Assembly: GCA_017860675.1 (NCBI GenBank)
Contig: JAGDMV010000024.1
Coordinates: 1 to 13,832 of the forward strand
Reading direction: 5' to 3'
DNA from: Chloroflexota bacterium
GTDB taxonomy: Bacteria > Chloroflexota > Limnocylindria > Limnocylindrales > CSP1-4
Length of the DNA: 13,832 nt
This document shows, piece by piece, positions 7,225-13,832 of the stretch. A model generated the notes under the pieces. It was given only the letters and a program-made list of their open reading frames with translations, did no database searches and was not told where the DNA came from. The first letter of the stretch is position 1. Each line of letters opens with the position of its first letter. The translations under genes were made by a program, and so were the position numbers.

Positions 7225-7251
7225 GCCGACGGGTCGGCCTCGGGCCCGACC
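7225..7251 (+). repeat. Overlapping inverted repeats in the flavoprotein-methyltransferase gap
   Basis: GCCGAC (7225-7230) can pair with GTCGGC (7233-7238), and GGTCGG (7232-7237) can instead pair with CCGACC (7246-7251) around an 8-base loop. The middle segment is shared, so the two pairings exclude each other. The first has a loop of only two bases and would need to open one pair. GC-rich sequence makes such matches common, so a role is only a possibility. Confidence 0.3.
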
Positions 7252-7290
7252 GGCGACAGGCGCCGGCCAATGACCAGCGAGGAGGGCGAT

Positions 7291-8055
7291 GTGGGATCGG
7301 TCGACGACCAGGCCAGCGGTCTGCGCCTGTACGACGAGCTGGCCGACTGGTTCCACCTCCTGACGCCTCCGGCCGACTACGCGGGCGAGGCCGCCCAGAT
7401 CTACGGCCTGCTGCGGATGCGGGTCGACGGCCCGCTCGAGACGCTTCTCGAGCTCGGCTCGGGCGGCGGCAACACCGCCTCGCACCTGCGCGCCCGGCTG
7501 CGCCTGACCCTGACCGACATCTCACCGGCCATGCTCGACCTGAGCCGTTCCCTCAACCCGGGCTGCGAGCACCTCCTTGGGGACATGCGCACGCTGCGCC
7601 TCGGACGGACCTTCGACGCGGTCCTCGTCCACGACGCGATCATGTACATGACCGACGAAGACGATCTGCGCGCCACGTTCGCGACCGCTTTCACCCATCT
7701 CCGGCCGGGCGGAGCGGCAGTCTTCGCGCCCGACTGCGTGCGCGAGACCTTCCGGCCAGCGACCGACCACGGAGGGCTCGATGGGGACGGCCGCGCGCTT
7801 CGCTATCTCGACTGGAGCTACGATCCCGACCCGGCCGACACGTCCTACGTCATCGAGTTCGCCATCCTCCTCCGGGAGGGCGACGCCGACGTCCGGGTTC
7901 GGTACGACCGGCACGTGATGGGGCTCTTCCCCCGGGCGACATGGCTCGGCCTCATGCGCGAGGCCGGCTTCGAGCCGTCGACGGTCGTGTCAGCGTCAGG
8001 CCGCGACGTGTTCGTGGGGACTCGACCCCGGGCTGACCTGTCCGAACCTGACTGA
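7291..8055 (+). CDS. Class I SAM-dependent methyltransferase
   Basis: 254 residues from GTG 7291. This start is preferred because GAGGAGG lies 5 bases upstream; the ATG at 7270 in the same frame lacks a good site and would add seven residues. The Rossmann-type methyltransferase core is clear: LYDELADWFHLL (13-24) at the entry helix, motif I ELGSGGGN (54-61), TDIS with the ribose-binding acid Asp76, GDMRTL (97-102), and the motif FDAVLVHDAIMYM (108-120). HLRPGG (136-141) follows. The middle insertion (150-200) and C-terminal strands (RHVMGLF, GFEPSTV) are as in small-molecule methyltransferases of the Methyltransf_25/11 type. The target could be O, N or C of a small metabolite. Co-directional with the flavoprotein gene, which suggests a two-step oxidation/methylation, but this is inference. 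Confidence 0.9.
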   Translation: MGSVDDQASGLRLYDELADWFHLLTPPADYAGEAAQIYGLLRMRVDGPLETLLELGSGGGNTASHLRARLRLTLTDISPAMLDLSRSLNPGCEHLLGDMRTLRLGRTFDAVLVHDAIMYMTDEDDLRATFATAFTHLRPGGAAVFAPDCVRETFRPATDHGGLDGDGRALRYLDWSYDPDPADTSYVIEFAILLREGDADVRVRYDRHVMGLFPRATWLGLMREAGFEPSTVVSASGRDVFVGTRPRADLSEPD

Positions 8056-8062
8056 GCCTGGA

Positions 8063-8102
8063 GCCGCCCGCCGGTCGGACCCCGTACAGGACTGCGGGCG
8101 GC
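8063..8102 (+). terminator. GC-rich terminator-like hairpin after the methyltransferase gene
   Basis: GCCGCCCGC (8063-8071) and GCGGGCGGC (8094-8102) are a perfect 9-bp inverted repeat beginning 8 bases after the stop codon, with a 22-base loop. No T run follows. The position fits an end-of-transcript structure, but the long loop and missing T tract lower confidence. Confidence 0.4.
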
Positions 8103-8289
8103 CGCGGCCCGCGCGTGAGCCCCGATCGGCATCGCCACGGTTGCCGTCCGGCTAAGGAATCGCAAGGTCAAGGAACCTTCATCTCATCGGGCGGTGCGTG
8201 TTCACCTTGGGGCGGCAGCCTGCGCCTCGAGAAGCCCGGGCCCGGAGCCCACCCATGTCGAGAAGACCGCCCGGGCGGAAGGAACACCG

Positions 8290-9918
8290 ATGACCGAACC
8301 GATCCAGCCCTCTGCCGCCCCCGGCCCCGTGCCGGCGCAGCCGTACGGCGCCCCGGCTGGCATGCCCGCCGCTGATGCAGCGCCCGCAGCCGGCGCAGCA
8401 CCTGCTGCGATGCCAGCACCGGCCGGTGGAGCGCCTGCCGCAGTGGCGCCGGCGGCCGTTCCCGATCCCGCGACCTCCGTTACCCAGCCAGTGAGCTGGC
8501 CGCCCGCGGCCGCCTTCAGCGAGACGCCCGAGGCGCCCGCACCGCCGGTCGCCCCAGCGCCGGCCGCCCGGCAGCCGAAGACCCCGCGTACGGTCGGCCC
8601 AGTCTTTGTCCTGACCGCGGTCCTGGCAACGGCGGTGCTGACTTCCGGCGGGACGTACCTTGCGGTTACCGCCGCCAACAGCGGCAAGACAGCCACGGCG
8701 CCCGTCTTCGTCCCGGCCGTCCAGCCGGGCGGGCAACCCCCGGCCAACCAGGGGACGGCCCCGAACGCGGGACAGGCGACCCCCGCGCCGGCAGCGACCC
8801 AGGCGCCGGCCCAGGCGCCCGCGACATCCGCCCCCGCCGCCGGCCAGGTTCCCCTTGTCGACATCGTGAAGGCGGTCAGCCCGGCGGTCGTGACGATCAC
8901 CGCCGAGGGTGTCACCGCTGACAGCTCGTTCTTCGGCCAGGGAAGCGGCACCGCAACCGGCTCGGGCTTCATCTTCGACGCCAACGGGCTGATCCTCACC
9001 AACCGCCACGTCGTGTCCGGCAACCCGTCGAAGCTGACCGTCACCCTGAAGGACGGCCGCACGCTCGACGCCAGCATCTACGGCATCGACACCCTCACCG
9101 ACCTTGCGATCGTGAAGGTGAACGCCACCGGCCTGCCGACGGCCCCGATCGGCGACTCTTCGACGATCCAGGTCGGCCAGCAGGCGATCGCCATCGGCAG
9201 CCCGCTCGGAGAGTTCACCGATTCGGTGACGAGCGGGATCATCTCGGCCCTCGGCCGGAGCATCCAGGTCGAGGACGGCAGCAGCCTCACCAACCTCATC
9301 CAGACCGACACGGCGATCAACCCGGGAAACAGCGGCGGCCCGCTGCTCGACCCGAGCGGCCAGGTCGTCGGCATCAACACGGCCGTCGCCGGCGACGCCC
9401 AGGGCATCGGCTTTGCGATCCCCATCAACATCGCCCGACCACTGCTCACCCAGGCCTCGGCCGGCCTGCAGCTGGCCCGCCCCTGGCTGGGGATCCGCTA
9501 CCTGACCATCGACGCGACCGTGAAGCAGGAAGCGAACCTGCCGGTCGCGGACGGTGCCTGGATCCCATCCACTGACGCCCTGGTCCCGTCCGGCGGGACC
9601 GCCAGCCCGGCCCCGAACCAGGACCCCTTCAACGGGCAGAACCCGTTCGGCAACCCCTTCGATCAGGGCCAGGGTGGCCAGACGGTCCCGATGCAGCAGG
9701 AGCCGCCGATCGTGGCGGGCAGCCCCGCCGAGGCGGCCGGCCTCGCCGCGGGCGACATCATCACCGCCGTCAACGGGACGAGCCTCGATGCGGCGCACCC
9801 GCTCGACCTCGTCATGAGCCAGCTCAGCCCCGGCCAGGCGGCGACGCTCAGCGTCCTCCGCAACGGCCAGACGCTGACCATCCAGGTGACGCTCGGGACG
9901 CGCCCGGCCAACCTGTAG
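8290..9918 (+). CDS. Membrane-anchored HtrA/DegP-type trypsin-like serine protease with PDZ domain
   Basis: 542 residues. ATG 8290 has GAAGGA 7 bases upstream; an in-frame ATG at 8194 gives an implausible extension. Order: Pro/Ala-rich cytosolic region (1-100), one membrane helix (about 103-127, GPVFVLTAVLATAVLTSGG), Pro/Ala/Gln-rich stalk (130-187), trypsin-like domain (188-390), PDZ domain (about 398-538). The catalytic triad is visible: His240 (LTNRHVV), Asp271 (TLTDLAIV), Ser348 (NPGNSGGPL). The PDZ domain carries an unusual insertion, about residues 427-470, rich in Asn/Gly/Pro/Gln, before PPIVAGSPAEAAGL. Such proteases degrade or trim misfolded proteins outside the membrane and often have regulatory roles; the substrates here are unknown. 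A GGAACC motif (8172-8177), 113 bases upstream, resembles the -35 of extracytoplasmic-stress promoters, but the matching -10 is not convincing. It ends in a strong hairpin and appears to be a single-gene transcript. Confidence 0.93.
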   Translation: MTEPIQPSAAPGPVPAQPYGAPAGMPAADAAPAAGAAPAAMPAPAGGAPAAVAPAAVPDPATSVTQPVSWPPAAAFSETPEAPAPPVAPAPAARQPKTPRTVGPVFVLTAVLATAVLTSGGTYLAVTAANSGKTATAPVFVPAVQPGGQPPANQGTAPNAGQATPAPAATQAPAQAPATSAPAAGQVPLVDIVKAVSPAVVTITAEGVTADSSFFGQGSGTATGSGFIFDANGLILTNRHVVSGNPSKLTVTLKDGRTLDASIYGIDTLTDLAIVKVNATGLPTAPIGDSSTIQVGQQAIAIGSPLGEFTDSVTSGIISALGRSIQVEDGSSLTNLIQTDTAINPGNSGGPLLDPSGQVVGINTAVAGDAQGIGFAIPINIARPLLTQASAGLQLARPWLGIRYLTIDATVKQEANLPVADGAWIPSTDALVPSGGTASPAPNQDPFNGQNPFGNPFDQGQGGQTVPMQQEPPIVAGSPAEAAGLAAGDIITAVNGTSLDAAHPLDLVMSQLSPGQAATLSVLRNGQTLTIQVTLGTRPANL

Positions 9919-9972
9919 CACCGCATTCCCCGCCCTGCTCCTCGATCCGACCCGGTCGAGGCGGCAGGTAAC

Positions 9973-10010
9973 ACGAGGCCCCTGGCATCGGGCAGTGCCG
10001 GGGGCCTCGT
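9973..10010. terminator. Strong bidirectional hairpin between protease and small VOC gene
   Basis: A 15-bp stem: ACGAGGCCCCTGGCA (9973-9987) pairs with TGCCGGGGGCCTCGT (9996-10010) with one T-G wobble and an eight-base loop. It begins 55 bases after the protease stop and lies 58 bases beyond the end of the convergent VOC gene, so it can end both transcripts. CTCGT follows on the plus strand; no long T tract. Confidence 0.7.
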
Positions 10011-10067
10011 CTCGTACCCGGGGCGGGCCCCAGCGCGGAGCGGCCGCAGCGTCGTGCCGCCGGTCGG

Positions 10068-10424
10068 CTAGCCGCCCGAGACGCAGAACTCGTTGCCCTC
10101 CGGGTCGGCCATGACCGTCCAGCGCAGGCGGCCCAGGCTTCGCTCGGCGATGAACGTGGCGCCCAGGGCGCGGAGCCGGTCCACCTCGGCGGCCATCGAC
10201 TCTCCGTGCAGGTCCAGGTGGACCCGGTTCTTGACCACCTTCGGCTCCGGCACCTTCTGGAACAGGATCGCCGGCCGGCCGGCCGCCGCCTCGACCGGGG
10301 CGATCGCCACGTACTGCGCGTTGACCCGCTGTCGCCGGTAGCCTCCCATCGCCGCCAGCCAGAAGGCCACGACGGCCCCGTGGTCGGCGCAGTCGATGAC
10401 GATCTCGCTGACGCTCAGGGTCAT
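10068..10424 (-). CDS. Small single-domain VOC (glyoxalase-like) protein
   Basis: 118 residues, a complete single VOC module of the Glyoxalase_6-like type. Visible: ATG 10424 directly preceded by GGGAGACAGGAG; IVIDCADHGAVVAFW (8-22) as the opening strand and helix; KNRVHLDLH (65-73, His69); and DPEGNEFCV (108-116, Glu112), the last strand typical of the family. His and Glu at these places are the usual metal-ligand sites in VOC enzymes; many members of this group bind small aromatic antibiotics or are uncharacterised. It stands alone, divergent from the MetE-like gene and convergent with the protease. A TAGACC box on the minus strand (10469 to 10464), about 40 bases upstream of the start, may be its -10. 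Function beyond the fold cannot be given. Confidence 0.88.
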   Translation of the reverse strand: MTLSVSEIVIDCADHGAVVAFWLAAMGGYRRQRVNAQYVAIAPVEAAAGRPAILFQKVPEPKVVKNRVHLDLHGESMAAEVDRLRALGATFIAERSLGRLRWTVMADPEGNEFCVSGG

Positions 10425-10557
10425 CTCCTGTCTCCCGCTTCGCCGCTCACCATGTTCCCCAGGGGTCTACCACACTGGCCGCCCGTCGTCGGCGTGATCC
10501 GGCTGGTCGCGTCATCATGTGCGCCCGGCGAGTAGCCCGGAAGAGCTGGAGGGGGAC

Positions 10558-11592
10558 ATGACCGCAGTCGGTGCGCACCTGGTCGGGGGCTTGAAGGCGG
10601 ACACGGCCGAGGAGGCCATGCGGCGGGCGGCCGGCGCGCTCGGTACGCGCCTGTATCGCCTGACCGACGGCGAGACCGGGCCGCGGGCCCAGTGGATCTG
10701 GTGGCAGATCGACAAGCTGCTGGCTCTGCCCGGCGTGCGCATGGGACCGCCGAAGATCAACCCGGAGTCCGGCAACCCCGATTACGAGCAGTTCCCCGGC
10801 CTCGACGTCGATCCCGGGACGACCATCCCGCCGCGACACCTCGGTTACGCCGACGCCGCCATCGAGTCGTACGCGGTGTTCCGCTGCCTCCGCGAGGAGG
10901 GCCTCGTGGCGCCCGGTGTCCGCTTCCAGGTCAGCCTGCCGACGGCCTACGCGGTCATCGTGGCCTGGGTGAACGCGCCAACGCGGGCCTTCTTCGACGA
11001 GTTCGAGCGGGCGATGCTGGCCGAGGTCGAGGCCATCGTGGCGGCGGTCCCGGCCCAGGACCTCGCCATCCAGTGGGACGTGGCCGTCGAGATCGGCGCC
11101 ATCGAGGGCGTCTTCGCCCCGTCAGCCGACCTCGCCGGCGAGGCCTTCATCGTCGAGGCGCTGCGGCGAGCCGTCCGGGCCGTGCGGCCCCCGGCCGCGG
11201 TCGGCATCCACTTCTGTTACGGCGACTACCGCCACCGCCACTTCACGGTGCCCCGCGACCTGTCGATCCCGGTCCGGCTGGCGAACGCCGTGCTGGCGGA
11301 GACTGTCCTTGACTTCGTGCACATGCCGGTCGACCGCGAGAGCGGCCTCGAGGCTGGCTACTTCGCGCCGCTGGCCGGTCTCCCGTCGGGCCCGAGCCTG
11401 GCTCTCGGGGTGATCGATTACGAGAACGACGCGGACCGGATCGACCGCCTGGTGGCCGCGGCCGACGCCACGGGACGGACGTACGCGGTGGCGACAGAGT
11501 GCGGCATGTCACGGCTGGGCGAGCGGGGCGAGGCCGTCACCCTCGTCGATCTCCTGGCCCAGCACGCCCGCGTCTCGGCCGCCATCCGCTGA
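10558..11592 (+). CDS. MetE/UROD-like TIM-barrel protein (cobalamin-independent methionine synthase C-terminal-like)
   Basis: 344 residues from ATG 10558, chosen over an upstream start because GGAGGGGG lies 3-4 bases before it and the protein then begins with its first strand (AHLVGGLKADT). It resembles the C-terminal catalytic barrel of cobalamin-independent methionine synthase: an opening LVGGLKA strand, QWDVAVEI (172-179) at the acidic strand, His218-x-Cys220 in HFCYGDY, and Cys315 in ECGMSR. In MetE the corresponding H-x-C and late Cys hold the zinc that activates the thiol. Full MetE is about 750 residues; this has only the one barrel, so it is not a classical methionine synthase. Single-barrel relatives include methyltransferases and C-S lyases acting on thiols, and proteins of unknown role. 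No signal peptide. Single-gene transcript, divergent from the small VOC gene. The substrate is unknown. Confidence 0.75.
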   Translation: MTAVGAHLVGGLKADTAEEAMRRAAGALGTRLYRLTDGETGPRAQWIWWQIDKLLALPGVRMGPPKINPESGNPDYEQFPGLDVDPGTTIPPRHLGYADAAIESYAVFRCLREEGLVAPGVRFQVSLPTAYAVIVAWVNAPTRAFFDEFERAMLAEVEAIVAAVPAQDLAIQWDVAVEIGAIEGVFAPSADLAGEAFIVEALRRAVRAVRPPAAVGIHFCYGDYRHRHFTVPRDLSIPVRLANAVLAETVLDFVHMPVDRESGLEAGYFAPLAGLPSGPSLALGVIDYENDADRIDRLVAAADATGRTYAVATECGMSRLGERGEAVTLVDLLAQHARVSAAIR

Positions 11593-11742
11593 GGTCGTCG
11601 GGCTCCCGGCTCGCCCCGTGGCCAGATCGGCCGACCAGGCATCCGGCTGCGAGGGTCGCACGCTGCCGTCGCCTCGCCGGTGGCGCCGGCTGCAATGTGC
11701 GCCAGTGTCAGGCGTCCGGGTCCGATCTTCGCCGACGTCGGC

Positions 11743-12471
11743 TCAGACTGCCGGGGACGCGCGCCGCACCCGCAGCTCGGCGGCGAGGATGTAGACGCTC
11801 GCCACCAGGACCCAGGCCGGGAAGAGCAGCACGATCCACTGCAGGAACGACAGGCTGAACAGCATCACCACGGCGATGGCGTAGCCGGCCAGGATGAGCA
11901 GGCGCGGGAAGACGGCCGTGCGCCGGGCGATCGTGGAGGTCACGATCATGAAAACGGCCGCGGCCCGCGCCGCCAGCACGAACAGGAACGAGAAGGCCAG
12001 CGAGCGCACGACCTCCAGCGTCCGGGTGTTCAGCTCGGGCGCGGCGTCGAAGCGGTTGCCGGCCACCAGGCTGGCCAGCACGGCCCCGGCACCCCAGTAC
12101 ATCGCCACGAACAGCAGGCCGCTTCCCAGGAACACGGTGGACAGGAAGCGGTCCTCGCGGGCCCCGATCCGGTCCCGGATCACGCCGATGAACCAGAGGA
12201 AGGCGATCCCGGCGAACGGGGCCAGGTAGAGCGCCGCGATCGTGATGGAGAACAGCCCGTTCGTCTCGTACCAGGCCACGAACTCGGCTTCGCTCAGGCC
12301 GTCCGGCGGACGGTTCGAGGCCATCAGCAGGGACCCGGCGAACAGCACCGAGAAGAGGATCCCTGCGACGCCCGCCGAGCGGGGCGCACGCGTCTCGGAC
12401 ATCAGCCGGGGATCGGGCGCCGTGGGCGCGGCAGCGCTGGTGCCGGCAGGACCGACGGGACTCGACGACAT
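11743..12471 (-). CDS. Six-helix integral membrane protein of unknown function
   Basis: 242 residues from ATG 12471, which has a strong ribosome site (GAGGGAGG, about 6 bases upstream). A second Met at residue 24 (MSETRAPRS) is possible. Predicted helices: about 33-52, 73-98, 110-137, 154-178, 188-208 and 212-231. Between helices 1 and 2 lies a conserved-looking loop, PDGLSEAEFVAWYETNG. I do not recognise a named family; similar hypothetical membrane proteins occur in Chloroflexota and actinobacteria by general appearance. No catalytic motif is visible. It lies 82 bases downstream of the FGE-like gene on the same strand and is probably co-transcribed. No transporter signature is seen, so I give no function. 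Confidence 0.8.
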   Translation of the reverse strand: MSSSPVGPAGTSAAAPTAPDPRLMSETRAPRSAGVAGILFSVLFAGSLLMASNRPPDGLSEAEFVAWYETNGLFSITIAALYLAPFAGIAFLWFIGVIRDRIGAREDRFLSTVFLGSGLLFVAMYWGAGAVLASLVAGNRFDAAPELNTRTLEVVRSLAFSFLFVLAARAAAVFMIVTSTIARRTAVFPRLLILAGYAIAVVMLFSLSFLQWIVLLFPAWVLVASVYILAAELRVRRASPAV

Positions 12472-12553
12472 CGTTGGCCTCCCTCGGGGGTGGCTGGGTG
12501 CGGCTCGAGCTGCATGCGCATTCTGCAGGCCAGCGGGCAGCGCGGCACCGTCC

Positions 12554-13708
12554 TCATGGCACGCCGGACCGTCGGGACAGCGAAGGCGGGTCCGCCGGCA
12601 CGTCGAGCCCGCTGACGGCGCAACGGAACCCCTGGCGAACGTCGACCAGCGCGTGCGACGAGTTGCGGGCCGAGCAGCGCGCCTCGGTGGCGACCAGGTC
12701 GGGCCGACCGTAGCGGTCGAGCCAGCCGATCCCACGGACCACGTGGTTCACCGGCGGCCCCGTCCCGATCGGGTTGTGGTCGGGCAGGTCAGCGTAGCCG
12801 TCCCAGTTGTACCAGTCGGCCACCCACTCGGCCGCGTTGCCCACCAGGTCCAGGACTGCCTCGGAGCTCGCCCCAGCGGGCTGGGAGCCCACGGTTCTCG
12901 GCGCCGGTCCCGCCTCGGAACCCGAAGCGGAACCCGCCTCGGCGAGCACCTCCCAGGCGGGGTCGGCCGAGCCGGGGTCGGCCCCGAGGGGCGGGAGCCC
13001 GGAGGCGACATTGGCGTGGAGCGGGTCCCAGGTGTCGCCCCACGGGTAGACGCTCCCGTCGGGGCCACGGCAGGCGCGCTCCCACTCCGCCTCCGTGGGG
13101 AGCCGGCGGCCTGCCCACGAGCAGTAGGCTGCAGCGTCCGCCCAGCTCACGGCGAGGACCGGGAAGGCGGCCTCGCCCGGTGGGTACTCGCCATCGACCC
13201 AGTACTCCGGTGCCGCCTGTCCGGTGGCCACCACGAACCGGGCGTACTGGACGTTGGTGACCTCGTAGCGGTCGATCCTGTACGCGTCGAGGGAGACCAT
13301 CCGCGCGGGTCGCTCGTCGGGTCGGCCGCTGTCGTCGCCCATCACGAACGAGCCGGCTGGGATCGGCGCAGTGCAGCGATCGAGAGCCGTCGCCAGCAGG
13401 GCCTCGCCCCCAGCCCCGGCGAGCCAGCCGACCACGTCGCGCTGGAGGGCCGCAGGCTCGGTCGGGAGCGACGCCACCAATCGCCCGGCCGCGAGGGCGA
13501 GCCCGTTGGCGACCTCGGCTCCCCCGGCCCCCGCGCGGTCGAGCGCCAGGTACCCGGCGAAGCCTGCAGCCCAGTCGCCCCGGGCGACGGCTCGCCGGGC
13601 GTCGTCGAGCGAGCTGCGGCCGGTGCGGTCGCCGCCGACGACCAGGCATGTCGCGGCCAGGAGCAGCCCGGACAGCAGCGCCGGCCCGGATACCTTGCCG
13701 CCCGCCAT
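12554..13708 (-). CDS. FGE/SUMF1-fold protein, membrane-anchored or secreted, lacking the usual catalytic cysteines
   Basis: 384 residues from ATG 13708, chosen because GGGAG lies about 8 bases upstream. GTG 13723 in the same frame is an alternative, and this frame stays open to the window edge. Residues 9-25 form a hydrophobic leader (LLSGLLLAATCLVV); Cys21 could be lipidated but the lipobox is poor. Residues 33-112 are an Ala-rich helical region of unknown role. The FGE-sulfatase domain runs about 115-365: IPAGSFVMGDD, DRYEVTNVQYARFV, VSWADAAAYCSWAGRRLPTE, YPWGD, DLVGNAAEWVADWY, VRGIGW and GFRCA. True formylglycine-generating enzymes carry two copper-binding cysteines just after the RGGSW-like motif. 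Here that stretch reads LDRYGRPDLV (330-339), with none. Cys196, Cys345 and Cys363 remain. It is therefore more likely a structural or binding FGE-fold protein than a sulfatase activator, and no sulfatase gene is nearby. Confidence 0.88.
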   Translation of the reverse strand: MAGGKVSGPALLSGLLLAATCLVVGGDRTGRSSLDDARRAVARGDWAAGFAGYLALDRAGAGGAEVANGLALAAGRLVASLPTEPAALQRDVVGWLAGAGGEALLATALDRCTAPIPAGSFVMGDDSGRPDERPARMVSLDAYRIDRYEVTNVQYARFVVATGQAAPEYWVDGEYPPGEAAFPVLAVSWADAAAYCSWAGRRLPTEAEWERACRGPDGSVYPWGDTWDPLHANVASGLPPLGADPGSADPAWEVLAEAGSASGSEAGPAPRTVGSQPAGASSEAVLDLVGNAAEWVADWYNWDGYADLPDHNPIGTGPPVNHVVRGIGWLDRYGRPDLVATEARCSARNSSHALVDVRQGFRCAVSGLDVPADPPSLSRRSGVP

Positions 13709-13832
13709 CACGCCCACTCCCACGGGACCGCCGGACGCGGCCGCCCGGGCGGTCCGGGCTCGCCGGCGATCGCTCCCGGGACCTGGAGCGGCAACAGCCG
13801 CCGGCGCTCGACCCGTGCCGATGGTGCGCTCC
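13708..13832 (-). CDS. Possible C-terminal end of an upstream gene, overlapping the FGE-like start
   Basis: On the minus strand a TGA (13710-13708) shares its last base with the ATG of the FGE-like gene (sequence TGATG). Its frame is open to the right edge for 40 codons and ends in AVPWEWA. A one-base stop/start overlap is typical of translationally coupled operon genes. The tail is Arg/Pro/Gly-rich with no recognisable domain, and the other two minus-strand frames are also open over this short span. Low confidence. Confidence 0.25.
   Translation of the reverse strand, partial: SAPSARVERRRLLPLQVPGAIAGEPGPPGRPRPAVPWEWA

Noticed and set aside
5618..7525. 635-codon minus-strand open frame across the flavoprotein gene
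   Set aside because: It is antisense to three clear genes, has no motif and its composition mirrors plus-strand codons.
8179..9921. 580-codon minus-strand open frame opposite the protease
   Set aside because: Highly repetitive Gly/Arg/Ala/Val/Asp product, a mirror of the Pro/Ala-rich protease; no domain.
11676..11690. 5-bp inverted repeat GCCGG/CCGGC between the convergent MetE-like and membrane protein genes
   Set aside because: Too short in this base composition to call a terminator; nothing else is seen in the 150-base gap.
1..13832. CRISPR array, tRNA/rRNA genes, transposase, integrase, toxin-antitoxin or known defence genes
   Set aside because: No regularly spaced repeats, no cloverleaf or conserved rRNA stretch and no such protein motif was found on either strand.

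Overview
The window is a high-GC stretch (roughly 70% by eye) of bacterial chromosome, with single genes and two- or three-gene runs on both strands. The mix of families suggests an environmental Chloroflexota (Limnocylindria-like) or an actinobacterium: a DUF4397 secreted protein, a GH18 lipoprotein, a UMF1/Atg22-type transporter, an anchored trypsin/PDZ protease with a Pro/Ala-rich N-terminus, a two-domain CFP30-like VOC protein and a MetE-like single-domain protein. This is inferred from gene style and composition only. There is no rRNA, tRNA, insertion sequence, integrase, prophage gene or CRISPR array.

Layout, left to right. (1) Positions 1-449, minus strand: a DUF4397 secreted protein that is frame-disrupted and runs off the left edge. 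(2) Positions 450-998: mostly non-coding, with one strong hairpin. (3) A GH18 lipoprotein on the plus strand (999-2297) converges on a minus-strand pair, a two-domain VOC protein then a short-chain dehydrogenase (4220 down to 2419). A terminator-like hairpin with a duplicated arm lies between them. (4) The VOC gene diverges from a UMF1-type MFS transporter (4497-5843); an 18-bp perfect dyad sits just upstream of the VOC start. (5) A flavoprotein monooxygenase-like gene and a class I SAM methyltransferase form a probable plus-strand pair (5993-8055), ended by a GC-rich hairpin. (6) A membrane-anchored HtrA-type protease (8290-9918) ends in a strong hairpin shared with the convergent small VOC gene (10424 to 10068). 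(7) A MetE-like protein of unknown substrate (10558-11592) converges on a minus-strand pair encoding an anchored FGE/SUMF1-fold protein lacking the usual catalytic cysteines and a six-helix membrane protein (13708 down to 11743). The FGE-like start overlaps a stop codon in a frame that stays open to the right edge, so another gene may end there.

How the genes may work together: VOC plus dehydrogenase, and flavoprotein plus methyltransferase, each look like small-molecule modification pairs, but no substrate can be read from the sequence. The GH18 lipoprotein, the protease and the FGE-like protein point outward to the envelope. I do not see a clear new defence or mobile system. The most distinctive features are the broken DUF4397 gene, the FGE-like protein without its cysteine pair, the PDZ domain with a large loop insertion, and several well-formed dyads and hairpins at gene boundaries.
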